From the NCBI GenBank assembly GCA_946184215.1, contig CAMHER010000062.1, positions 1-9,713 of the forward strand: 9,713 nt of DNA, in the 5' to 3' direction. The notes under the pieces are model-generated. The model was given only the letters and a program-made list of their open reading frames with translations, did no database searches and had not been told where the DNA came from. Position 1 is the stretch's first letter; the number at the start of each line of letters is the position of its first letter. This document shows, one piece after another, positions 1-6,059 of the stretch. This stretch comes from an uncultured Clostridia bacterium (GTDB lineage Bacteria; Bacillota; Clostridia; Oscillospirales; Oscillospiraceae). Both the position numbers and the translations under genes were made by a program.

Positions 1-191
1 ACCTCAAAGCCGTCGATATCCGGCAGCATCACGTCCAGCAGCGCCAGACAGATGTCGGGATTGACTTTGAGCTTTTCCAATGCTTCCGCACCGTTCTCGG
101 CCTCGATCGGCTCGTAGCCGCTGCGGCGGAGGTTGATGACCACAAAACTGCGAATATTGGACTCATCCTCCAAAACGAGAATCTTTTTCAT
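1..191 (-). CDS. Response regulator, receiver domain (N-terminal part, runs off left edge)
   Basis: The 63 visible residues are the first half of a CheY-like receiver domain, the phosphoacceptor module of two-component systems. The N-terminus MKKILVLEDE supplies the acidic pocket (E8, D9), followed by a helix and the EAENGAEAL segment. The phosphoacceptor is D53 in LLDVMLPDIDG, where the M-L-P-D-x-D-G pattern is typical of OmpR/PhoB-type and related regulators. The output domain lies outside the window, so DNA-binding family and target genes cannot be given. The start is supported by an AGGAGG site about 8 nt upstream on the minus strand. It is transcribed divergently from the thioesterase gene. 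A partner histidine kinase, if adjacent, would be beyond the left edge. The receiver identity is secure; the regulator subclass is inferred only from the receiver. Confidence 0.93.
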   Translation of the reverse strand, partial: MKKILVLEDESNIRSFVVINLRRSGYEPIEAENGAEALEKLKVNPDICLALLDVMLPDIDGFE

Positions 192-271
192 TGAAACGGC
201 CTCCTGTTTCTTCGTGTTTATGCCAAGCATGCGGCGCAAGGGCGCGATCATGCCATAATTCGAGATACTAA

Positions 272-280
272 ATTATAACA
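272..280 (-). promoter_or_regulatory. Extended -10 promoter for the response regulator
   Basis: Read on the minus strand this is TGTTATAAT, a perfect extended -10 (TG-n-TATAAT). No good -35 sits at 16-18 nt spacing, as is usual for extended -10 promoters. It implies a leader of roughly 75 nt before the ATG at 191. The surrounding intergenic stretch 192-492 is AT-rich and contains this promoter and the divergent one at 432-461. It also has a weak inverted repeat (gcaaac/gtttgc, 372-391), and I recognise no gene in it. Confidence 0.6.
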
Positions 281-431
281 TAGCTTTTACAAAATTGGTA
301 GCCATAGTTGCAAAAAAGATTTTTCTTTTGGCAAACGGCAAAAAAAGATCGCAACGCGCCGGAAAAACACGGCAAACTGCAATGCGTTTGCAAGCAAAAC
401 AGCGCAAAAGAGAAGGAATTTGTAAATAATA

Positions 432-461
432 CTGGCAATTGAAAGAGGGTGCTGATATACT
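432..461 (+). promoter_or_regulatory. Promoter of the thioesterase gene
   Basis: TGATATACT at 453-461 is an extended -10 (TATACT with TG one base upstream). CTGGCA at 432-437 matches the -35 consensus at 4 of 6 positions with an 18-nt spacer. A start site near 468 leaves about 25 nt of leader containing GGGAG (481-485) ahead of the ATG at 493. The position rules out the longer TTG-initiated reading frame from 439, which would start inside the promoter. Confidence 0.6.
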
Positions 462-492
462 ATACGGCGTGATTTTGAAAGGGAGCGTTGGG

Positions 493-940
493 ATGATGAC
501 GGAAAAGGATGAACTCAGGGAAAAGTACAGGGAGCTCAACAGGCGCAATCCCTTTGTACGGCATAATCATATCGAGGTGACGGAGATCGAACGCGACCGC
601 GCGGTGCTGCAGCTCGTGATCCGCCCCGAGAGCCGGAACGTCTACGGCCTTGTCCACGGCGGTGCGATCTATGCCATGGCCGATAACGCGGCCGGCTGCG
701 CGACCAGCACCGACGGGCGCAGCTATGTCACGCAGTCGAGCGATATGCACTTCCTGCGCAACCAGGCGGAGGGAACGGTAACAGCCGAAGCGGGGCAGAA
801 CGACCGTTCTCGTTGACGTGACCGTCACCGGCGAGGAGAAGAAACTGCTGGCGACGGGGACCTTTACCTTCTTCCGCGTCGATCCGCAGCGCATGGCTGC
901 CAAGTGTCCGGCGGAAGATTTGAAAAAGAACGACGGATAA
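493..940 (+). pseudogene. PaaI-type hotdog thioesterase, frameshifted
   Basis: The first segment (493-816) encodes MMTEKDELREKYRELNRR..., with the hotdog signature VHGGAIYAMADNAAG and the following S-S-D-M-H-F-L-R-N strand. It then leaves frame after GTVTAEA and stops at 814-816. From 791 a different frame continues the fold exactly where expected: RGRTTVLVDVTVTG, then LLATGTFTFFRV and a natural stop at 938-940. Family members normally have about five residues (roughly A-x-V-x-R) between TAE and RGR. The break is therefore best explained by a net loss of about 14 nt (11 also possible) near 790, rather than a one-base error. Intact relatives hydrolyse acyl-CoA thioesters as hotdog oligomers. 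The HGG motif survives, but the last beta strands are lost from the truncated product. The start is either ATG 493 or ATG 496, after GGGAG. Probably inactive. Confidence 0.82.
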
Positions 941-948
941 GCTATAAT
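920..948 (+). promoter_or_regulatory. Promoter of the LRR protein-pepT unit
   Basis: TTGAAA (920-925, 5 of 6 to consensus) and a perfect TATAAT (943-948) are separated by 17 nt. The -35 lies inside the last codons of the broken thioesterase gene. GGAGG at 966-970, 7 nt before the ATG at 978, completes the start region. Confidence 0.8.
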
Positions 949-977
949 AACAAAAACACTCTCCCGGAGGAAAAAGA

Positions 978-2771
978 ATGACTGCCAGGAAACGCAGAAG
1001 GAGAAGAAGCGCGGCGCCTCTGCTTGCCGTGCTGGCACTGATCGCGGTGGCGATCGGGGCTCTTGTCTACATATACACGCATTACAACGTCGTTATGGGA
1101 ACGCTTTTCGAGAAAGGGGAGCCCATCGACGTTAGGGGCCGGTCCGTCAGCGTCCGGCAGTATAACGAAATCGCAAGACGCCACGCGGACTGTGTCGTGC
1201 TCTGGGATATCCCGATCGGAGAGGGACGCTATGACTGCACGTCTGAAGCGATCGCCGTCGGCAATTTCAGCGAAAAAGAGGTGGAGAATTTTTCTCTCTT
1301 TTTCAACCTGCACAGCGTGGACGCCCGTGCGGCGGACTGCTATGGCGAGATCCGCGCGCTGATCGCGGCGCAGCCGGACCTTGAGGTGAGCTGGAATATC
1401 CCGATCGGCGCGGCGCGGTACGACAACCGCTCCGAAGAGATCGCCGTCGGCAATTTCTCCGCGGAGGAGATCGGGAGCTTTGCGTACTTTTCCGGCCTGA
1501 AACGGGTGGACGCCACGGCGGCCGACTGTTATGACGAGATCCTGGCGCTGCGCGAAGCGCTGGGCGAGGAGGTCGAGCTGAAATGGAACGTCGTGATCGG
1601 GGGAGAGAGCTTTCCCCACACGACAAAGGAGCTGACGCTGCCGGAGGGCACGTCGGCGGAGGAGACGGCGGAAAAGCTTGCCTATCTGCCGGAGGTCCGC
1701 ATGGTGGACACCACGAACGCGCGCTATGACAGCGAAGCGCTTTCCGCCCTCAAGGAGCGGTACCCGAAGATCCGCTTCCTCTACAAGGTGACGATCGCGG
1801 GCGAGACCTTCCGCAGCAACACCGAAAACATCAACATCCCCGAATCCGCCGCGCTCGATCTTCCTGAGCTCATCTCCCATGGAAGCGATTTCTCCGAGCT
1901 GAAGATCATCAATCTCGGCTCGCGCATGATGAGTCTGGACGACGTGATCGCGATCCGCAAGGCGTTCGGCGGCGTCGAGGTGCTCTGCCGCACCACGGTC
2001 TGCGGCAAGGAGTGCTCGACTGACTGGACGGAGCTCGATCTCTCAAATCGCACGATCGACGATCCCGCTGAGGCGGAAAAGGCGATTGAGGCGATGGCGC
2101 ATCTGGAAAAGCTGTATCTCTGCGACTGCAATATTCCTTATGAGACGCTCGACGAGATGCGCAGCCGCCACGACGACTGCGAGATCGTCTGGCGCGTGTA
2201 TCTCAACGGGGTGGGCTGCCGCACCGACGCGGACAACTTCTGCATGTCGAAATACTCCAATGACTGGGGCTTTCTGCCCTATGCCAATGCCGAACCCATC
2301 AAATACTGCCGCAACATGGTCACGCTGGATCTGGGCCACGGCAACTTCGACCGGATCGACTTTGTCGAGACAATGCCGCATCTGAAGTATCTGATGATCG
2401 TCGGCGCGCCGGTCACAAGCCTCGAGCCGCTGCGGGACAGCAAGGAGCTGTATTATCTCGAAATGTTCTTTACGAACGTCCGCGACCTTGAGCCCATCGT
2501 GGGCCTGCAGTCACTCAAGCATCTGAACATCAGCCACTGCCGCTTTGACGATTATACCCAGCTGTTTGAAATGACCCAGCTCGAACGGCTCTGGTGGGTG
2601 GACAGCGGCCTGACGGAAGCCCAGCAGCAGGAGCTGCGCGAGGCGCTGCCAAACACGAAAATGTGCTTCTACGCCTGGGACGACAACGCCGTGGGCGGCT
2701 ACTGGCGCGATGATCCGAGCTACCGCGAGATGCGCGACAATCTCGGTATGAACTATAATGTCATTGCTTAA
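978..2771 (+). CDS. Membrane-anchored repeat protein with C-terminal leucine-rich repeats
   Basis: A 597-residue protein. Residues 1-11 are Arg/Lys-rich and 12-34 form a hydrophobic helix. There is no lipobox or obvious cleavage site, so it looks like a signal anchor with the rest outside the cell. Residues about 56-447 contain six degenerate units of 57-70 residues. The pattern is VD-x5-CY-x-EI-x-AL..., then an aromatic strand such as SWNIPIG or LKWNVVIG, then EIAVGNFS-like. Units 1 and 2 are clearest, with AIAVGNF and EIAVGNF exactly 63 residues apart. Residues 447-560 are five 22-residue LRRs of the SDS22/internalin spacing (e.g. LKYLMIVGAPVTSLEPL, LKHLNISHCRFDDYTQL). The C-terminus ends without LPXTG or a second membrane segment. 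It is followed 12 nt later by pepT, so the two are probably co-transcribed. I recognise the architecture as recurrent in Clostridia but know no assigned function; a ligand-binding or adhesive surface role is inference. Confidence 0.88.
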   Translation: MTARKRRRRRSAAPLLAVLALIAVAIGALVYIYTHYNVVMGTLFEKGEPIDVRGRSVSVRQYNEIARRHADCVVLWDIPIGEGRYDCTSEAIAVGNFSEKEVENFSLFFNLHSVDARAADCYGEIRALIAAQPDLEVSWNIPIGAARYDNRSEEIAVGNFSAEEIGSFAYFSGLKRVDATAADCYDEILALREALGEEVELKWNVVIGGESFPHTTKELTLPEGTSAEETAEKLAYLPEVRMVDTTNARYDSEALSALKERYPKIRFLYKVTIAGETFRSNTENINIPESAALDLPELISHGSDFSELKIINLGSRMMSLDDVIAIRKAFGGVEVLCRTTVCGKECSTDWTELDLSNRTIDDPAEAEKAIEAMAHLEKLYLCDCNIPYETLDEMRSRHDDCEIVWRVYLNGVGCRTDADNFCMSKYSNDWGFLPYANAEPIKYCRNMVTLDLGHGNFDRIDFVETMPHLKYLMIVGAPVTSLEPLRDSKELYYLEMFFTNVRDLEPIVGLQSLKHLNISHCRFDDYTQLFEMTQLERLWWVDSGLTEAQQQELREALPNTKMCFYAWDDNAVGGYWRDDPSYREMRDNLGMNYNVIA

Positions 2772-2783
2772 GGGGGAAAAACC

Positions 2784-3998
2784 ATGACGGCACTGGAACG
2801 CTTTCTGATTTATGTGAAAATCCACACCGCGAGCAGCGAAAACCTTGAGTGCACGCCCACCGAGGAGCGGGAATTCGACCTCTCCCGCGTGCTGGAGAAG
2901 GAAATGAAGGACATCGGGCTGCAAAATGTCTTTGTGGACGAGCACGCCTATGTCTACGGCAGTCTTCCGGCCACACCCGGCTGCGAGGAGCGCCCATGCG
3001 TCGGCTTTATCGCGCACCTCGACACGATCCCGGATTTCTCCGGCGAGAACGTAAAGCCGCAGCTGATCGAGAACTATGACGGCGGCGACGTGGCGCTCGG
3101 CGCGAGCGGGCGCGTGCTGACGGCGGAGATCAATCCCAATCTGCCCAAGCTCAAGGGCCATACCCTTGTCACGACCGACGGCACCACCGTTCTCGGCGCG
3201 GACGACAAGGCCGGCATCGCCGCGATCATGACCGCGTGCGAGCGGATCGCGGCGGAGGGCCGTCCCCACGGCGCCATCGCCGTCTGCTTCACGCCGGACG
3301 AAGAGGTGGGCCACGGCGCGTCACTGCTGGATCTGGAGCGCTTCGGCGCGGACTTCGCCTATACCGTGGACGGCGGTGAGCTGGAGGAGATCAATTTCGA
3401 GACCTTCAACGCCGCTTCCGCCAAGTGGGAGATCCGCGGCTTCAACATCCACCCCGGCAGCGCCAAGGACAAGATGATCAACGCCTCTCTTGTGGCCATG
3501 GAGATCAACGCCATGCTCCCATGCGGCGCTGTGCCCGAGAGGACCGAGGGCTACGAGGGCTTTTTCCATCTCACCGACATGTCCGGCAGCGTCGAAAAGG
3601 CGGAGCTGAGCTACATTCTGCGCGATCATGACGCATCCGGCCTCGCGGAAAAGGAAAAGCTGATGCGCCTCATCGAGAAGCAGATCAACGAAAAATACGG
3701 CGAAGGAACGGCAAAGCTCACGATCCGCGAGCAGTACCGCAACATGGCCGAGAAGCTTGGCGCACATATGGAGATCGTAGAGCTGGCCGAGCGGGCGATC
3801 CGCGCGATCGGCCTTGAGCCGGTGCGCGTGCCGATCCGCGGCGGCACGGATGGCTCACAGCTGTCCTTCCGGGGCCTGCTCTGCCCGAACATCGGCACGG
3901 GCGGTTATGCCTTCCACGGGCCGTATGAGCACACCTCCGCTGAAAATCTTGAGGGCGCGGCGCATCTTGTCGAGACCATCATCGACCTTGCCCGCTGA
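2784..3998 (+). CDS. pepT: Peptidase T (tripeptide aminopeptidase), M20B family
   Basis: At 404 residues this is close to E. coli PepT (about 408). It removes the N-terminal residue of tripeptides in the cytoplasm with a di-zinc centre. The whole metal site is visible: H78 and D80 in AHLDT, bridging D140 in GADDKAG, catalytic E173 and metal ligand E174 in TPDEEVG, D196 in TVDGG, and H378 in GYAFHGPYE. H223 in NIHPGSAK is in the dimerisation/lid domain and matches the substrate-contacting His of characterised PepT. The GGTDGSQLS motif also fits. The ATG at 2784 follows GGGGG (2772-2776) with 7 nt spacing. It sits 12 nt after the LRR-protein stop, implying one transcript, and an intrinsic terminator follows immediately. 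Likely role is completing peptide breakdown for amino-acid supply. I see no anomaly; family assignment is very firm. Confidence 0.97.
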   Translation: MTALERFLIYVKIHTASSENLECTPTEEREFDLSRVLEKEMKDIGLQNVFVDEHAYVYGSLPATPGCEERPCVGFIAHLDTIPDFSGENVKPQLIENYDGGDVALGASGRVLTAEINPNLPKLKGHTLVTTDGTTVLGADDKAGIAAIMTACERIAAEGRPHGAIAVCFTPDEEVGHGASLLDLERFGADFAYTVDGGELEEINFETFNAASAKWEIRGFNIHPGSAKDKMINASLVAMEINAMLPCGAVPERTEGYEGFFHLTDMSGSVEKAELSYILRDHDASGLAEKEKLMRLIEKQINEKYGEGTAKLTIREQYRNMAEKLGAHMEIVELAERAIRAIGLEPVRVPIRGGTDGSQLSFRGLLCPNIGTGGYAFHGPYEHTSAENLEGAAHLVETIIDLAR

Positions 3999-4008
3999 GG
4001 GAAAAAGG

Positions 4009-4039
4009 AAAGCCTGACCTTTCGGTCAGGCTTTCTTTT
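4009..4039. terminator. Bidirectional intrinsic terminator between pepT and the lipoprotein gene
   Basis: An 11-bp perfect stem (AAAGCCTGACC 4009-4019, GGTCAGGCTTT 4024-4034) with loop TTTC is followed by CTTTTA on the plus strand. On the minus strand the same stem is followed by CCTTTTTCCC. It lies 10 nt after the pepT stop and about 20 nt past the stop of the convergent lipoprotein gene, so it can end both transcripts. Confidence 0.9.
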
Positions 4040-4053
4040 ATGAGAGGATGGGG

Positions 4054-4614
4054 TCAATAGCCGCGCCAGCTCTGTCCGTCGTCGTCGGAACGGTATCGGA
4101 GATAGGTGATGCCGTCCGCTGTTCGCCCGACAAGCGAGAGGTAAATCGTCCCGCTTTCGTAGCGGATCTCCCGCCCCTCTACATAGCGGAAGGAGGCGGC
4201 GGAAAAGGGAAGCGTGATGCTCTCCCAGCTTTGGCCGCCGTCGGTGGTCGCGAAAAGGTGATTGTCGGAGCCGTGGTAGTCCGTCAGCACAAAGCCCTTC
4301 TCCTCCGAGAGGAACACCGCTCCGACGGGATAGTTTTCAATGCCCTCGCTCACGTCGATTCCACCGCTCCAGCTCTCGCCTCCGTCCTGCGTGAAAAAGA
4401 GCGTCTTGCGTACCTCTCCCACAGCGGGGGTGCCGCAAAGGAGTGAAACGATACGTCCCTCGCCGAGATTGGACAGAAACTCCGAATGGGCCTCCGCCTT
4501 CTCGACCGCGTAGTCGAGCGCTTCGACGGCGTCTGCGCCGCTCTCCGCGCTCCGCCCGCAGCCGGCAAGCAGGAGAAGAGCCAGGAGCAGAACAAGCAAA
4601 TGAAGCTTTTTCAT
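4054..4614 (-). CDS. Small lipoprotein with three Asp-box (BNR) repeats
   Basis: A 186-residue protein. The N-terminus MKKLHLLVLLLALLLLAGC is a lipoprotein signal with lipobox L-A-G-C, so C19 should be lipid-modified and the protein attached to the outer face of the membrane. Three Asp boxes (S/T-x-D-x-G-x-x-W) occur at about residues 75-82 (TQDGGESW), 123-130 (TDGGQSW) and 176-183 (SDDDGQSW), each capping a beta hairpin. Asp boxes mark propeller blades in sialidases and photosynthesis-assembly/VPS10-like proteins. Three are too few for a full propeller, and I see no sialidase catalytic residues, so no enzymatic activity is claimed. The start is supported by AAAGGAGG 9 nt upstream. It is a single-gene unit converging on pepT. 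The lipoprotein and Asp-box calls are firm; function is unknown. Confidence 0.87.
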   Translation of the reverse strand: MKKLHLLVLLLALLLLAGCGRSAESGADAVEALDYAVEKAEAHSEFLSNLGEGRIVSLLCGTPAVGEVRKTLFFTQDGGESWSGGIDVSEGIENYPVGAVFLSEEKGFVLTDYHGSDNHLFATTDGGQSWESITLPFSAASFRYVEGREIRYESGTIYLSLVGRTADGITYLRYRSDDDGQSWRGY

Positions 4615-4637
4615 GCCGAACTTCCTCCTTTATCCAG

Positions 4638-4643
4638 ATTATA
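4638..4643 (-). promoter_or_regulatory. Probable -10 element of the lipoprotein gene
   Basis: On the minus strand this reads TATAAT, 23 nt upstream of the ATG at 4614 and just ahead of the AAAGGAGG site. No convincing -35 lies at 16-18 nt, and the TG directly abuts the hexamer rather than leaving one base. It is therefore a moderate call. Confidence 0.45.
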
Positions 4644-4706
4644 CATGCTTTTCCTGATAATCATACCATAACACACAAGAGCTTTTCATGTGTCTTAATC
4701 TTTCTT

Positions 4707-4740
4707 AAAGAAAACGGCAGCCCGGGTTCCCGGACTGCCG
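4707..4740 (-). terminator. Intrinsic terminator of the alpha-hydroxy-acid oxidase gene
   Basis: A GC-rich hairpin (CGGCAGCCCGGG 4715-4726 against CCCGGACTGCCG 4729-4740, one C/A mismatch; the innermost pairs probably open to a 4-nt loop) is followed on the minus strand by TTTTCTTT (4714-4707). It begins 20 nt after the stop codon. Confidence 0.85.
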
Positions 4741-4759
4741 CTGTTCCTGCCTGCTATGA

Positions 4760-5779
4760 TCAGAAGCGTATCTTCTCGCGGGTGATCTCGGCGAGGGAGG
4801 ATGCACCGCACATCTTCATGGTGCCCTTGAGCTCGCCTGTCAGCTTGTCTGCGAGGACCTTGACGCCCTCCTGACCGGCACCGTAGAGCATCGTGGCGAA
4901 GGGACGGCCGACGAGCACGGCGTCCGCGCCCAGGGCCAGCGCCCGAAATACGTCTACGCCCGAGCGGATACCGCCGTCGACAAAGATCACGGTCTGACCG
5001 CGGACGGCATCTGCAATCTCACCGAGGACCTCCGCCGTGGAGGGCACGCCGCCCTGCACGCGCCCGCCGTGGTTGGATACGACGATACCGGCGGCTCCGG
5101 CTTCAACGGCCTTTTTCGCGCCGGCGACAGTCATAATGCCCTTGACAATGAAGGGCCGAGCCGCATGTTCGATAATCTCGCGCATCTCCGCCACGGTCTT
5201 GCTGCCGGCCTTGCCGCCCTGCTTCTGCAGGAAGGGGAGCCCCGCGGCGTCCACGTCCATCGCGGCGGCAAAAATGTTGTGCGCGATCACATCGTCAAGC
5301 TTTTCAAACACGACCTCGCGGCTCCAGGGCTTGATCGTCGGGATCGAAAGGCCGCCGAGCGCGGCGCTGTCCGCGATGGCGTCCTTCATGATCTGCGCAT
5401 TGACGCCGTCACCCGTGAAGGCGAGAATGCCGCTGGCGATGGCGCCCTTCATCATGTCCACGTTGTAGCTCTGGTCGTTGTACTTCGGGCCGTAGTGCAT
5501 GTCCACGGCGCCGAGGGGGGCGACAAAGATCGGGGCGGAGAAGCGATGCCCGAAAAGCTCGAACGAGACGTCGGGATCGGGCACGCTCTGGCAGAGCGTG
5601 TCCATGTTCACAAAGATCTCCTGCCACTTGTCATAGTTGCGCGCCGCGGCGTTGCCGGGGGCCTTGCTGCCGGGGCCGGGCACGTTGTTGCCGCAGGCCT
5701 TGCCGTTGCAGACCGGGCAGGCCATGCAGTGGGGCGCGGTTTGCTTTCTGGCCTCTTCCAATATTTCTTTGTACTCCAT
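4760..5779 (-). CDS. FMN-dependent alpha-hydroxy-acid oxidase/dehydrogenase family protein
   Basis: A 339-residue TIM-barrel flavoprotein of the lactate/glycolate oxidase family, which oxidises 2-hydroxy acids to 2-oxo acids. Family marks are VAPLGAVDM near residue 87, K213 in FIVKGIMTVAGAKKAVEAGA, catalytic H237 and R240 in VVSNHGGR, and the FMN-phosphate loop VDGGIRSGVDVFRALALGA leading to VLVGRP. The N-terminus is unusual: four cysteines (C18, C21, C24, C29; CxxCxxCxxxxC) precede GNNVPGPGSKAPGNA. It lacks the usual N-terminal Tyr-containing helix and YxY substrate-site region of glycolate oxidase, so the substrate is not predictable from motifs. I prefer ATG 5779, preceded by GGAGAG at good spacing, over ATG 5797, which has no ribosome site. 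A single-gene unit, with a dedicated terminator and a long hairpin-rich leader upstream. Subfamily known to me from Clostridia; lactate oxidation is only a guess. Confidence 0.9.
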   Translation of the reverse strand: MEYKEILEEARKQTAPHCMACPVCNGKACGNNVPGPGSKAPGNAAARNYDKWQEIFVNMDTLCQSVPDPDVSFELFGHRFSAPIFVAPLGAVDMHYGPKYNDQSYNVDMMKGAIASGILAFTGDGVNAQIMKDAIADSAALGGLSIPTIKPWSREVVFEKLDDVIAHNIFAAAMDVDAAGLPFLQKQGGKAGSKTVAEMREIIEHAARPFIVKGIMTVAGAKKAVEAGAAGIVVSNHGGRVQGGVPSTAEVLGEIADAVRGQTVIFVDGGIRSGVDVFRALALGADAVLVGRPFATMLYGAGQEGVKVLADKLTGELKGTMKMCGASSLAEITREKIRF

Positions 5780-5820
5780 GTCGGTCTCTCCATTCATGAA
5801 AGTTTTTCAATGACTGAATT

Positions 5821-6029
5821 GATAATGATCATCGGATGGCAAAATCAATCGAGGATTCGATTGATTTCGCTGCCAAACGACATGTTTGGCAGCGAATGAT
5901 TCTAAAAATCATTCGCCCGATGCTCATTGCAATGAGTATATGGCAAAACAGCAAGGCTGTTTTGCTGCGCCGCAAATCTGCGCGGCGAAAAGCTTTTTCG
6001 CTTTTCGCCATCATATAATCATTATTATC
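5821..6029. repeat. Multi-hairpin palindromic element with imperfect terminal inverted repeats (MITE-like)
   Basis: Seven inverted repeats follow one another almost without spacers. 5842-5867: 11 bp, loop GGAT. 5868-5894: 11 bp, loop GACAT. 5892-5916: up to 10 bp, sharing GCG with the previous arm. 5923-5936: 14-nt perfect palindrome. 5943-5965: 10 bp, loop AAG. 5968-5987: 6 bp. 5984-6009: 10 bp, sharing GGCG with the previous arm. The ends (5821-5840 and 6007-6029 on the opposite strand) align as GATAAT-(AAT)-GATnATnnGATGGC. Because every arm is palindromic, both strands carry similar open frames of about 60 codons, which I do not regard as genes. It is clearly more AT-rich than the neighbouring genes. 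No transposase is present and no target duplication is clear. It could be a nonautonomous mobile repeat, a structured leader RNA, or both. Confidence 0.75.
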
Positions 6030-6052
6030 TGATAAGATGGGAAAAATGTCAA
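6024..6052 (-). promoter_or_regulatory. Promoter firing through the hairpin element toward the oxidase gene
   Basis: On the minus strand TTGACA (6052-6047, perfect -35) is followed after exactly 17 nt by GATAAT (6029-6024, 5 of 6 to TATAAT). It starts 8 nt beyond the radical SAM stop codon. A start site near 6017 would give the oxidase gene a leader of about 240 nt containing all seven hairpins. The -10 coincides with the outer end of the element's inverted repeat. No clearly better promoter is visible between the element and the ATG. Confidence 0.65.
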
Positions 6053-6059
6053 GGCATGC

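Noticed and set aside
372..391. Inverted repeat gcaaac/gtttgc as an operator or cre-like site
   Set aside because: Only a 6-bp arm with an 8-nt centre, and the spacing does not fit the CcpA consensus. Too weak to call.
439..492. Upstream TTG start extending the thioesterase by 18 codons
   Set aside because: It would begin inside the extended -10 promoter at 453-461 and has no ribosome site, and family homology starts after the ATG at 493/496.
1207..1457. Direct repeats 189 nt apart as a possible CRISPR-like or mobile repeat
   Set aside because: Spacing is an exact multiple of three inside a coding frame and the translated units align, so they are protein repeats.
5780..5797. ATG 5797 as the oxidase start
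   Set aside because: No ribosome site precedes it, whereas the ATG at 5779 is preceded by GGAGAG at normal spacing.
5829..6018. Two ~60-codon open frames, one on each strand, with similar proteins
   Set aside because: They mirror each other only because the DNA is a chain of palindromes. No suitable ribosome sites or protein-like conservation are seen.
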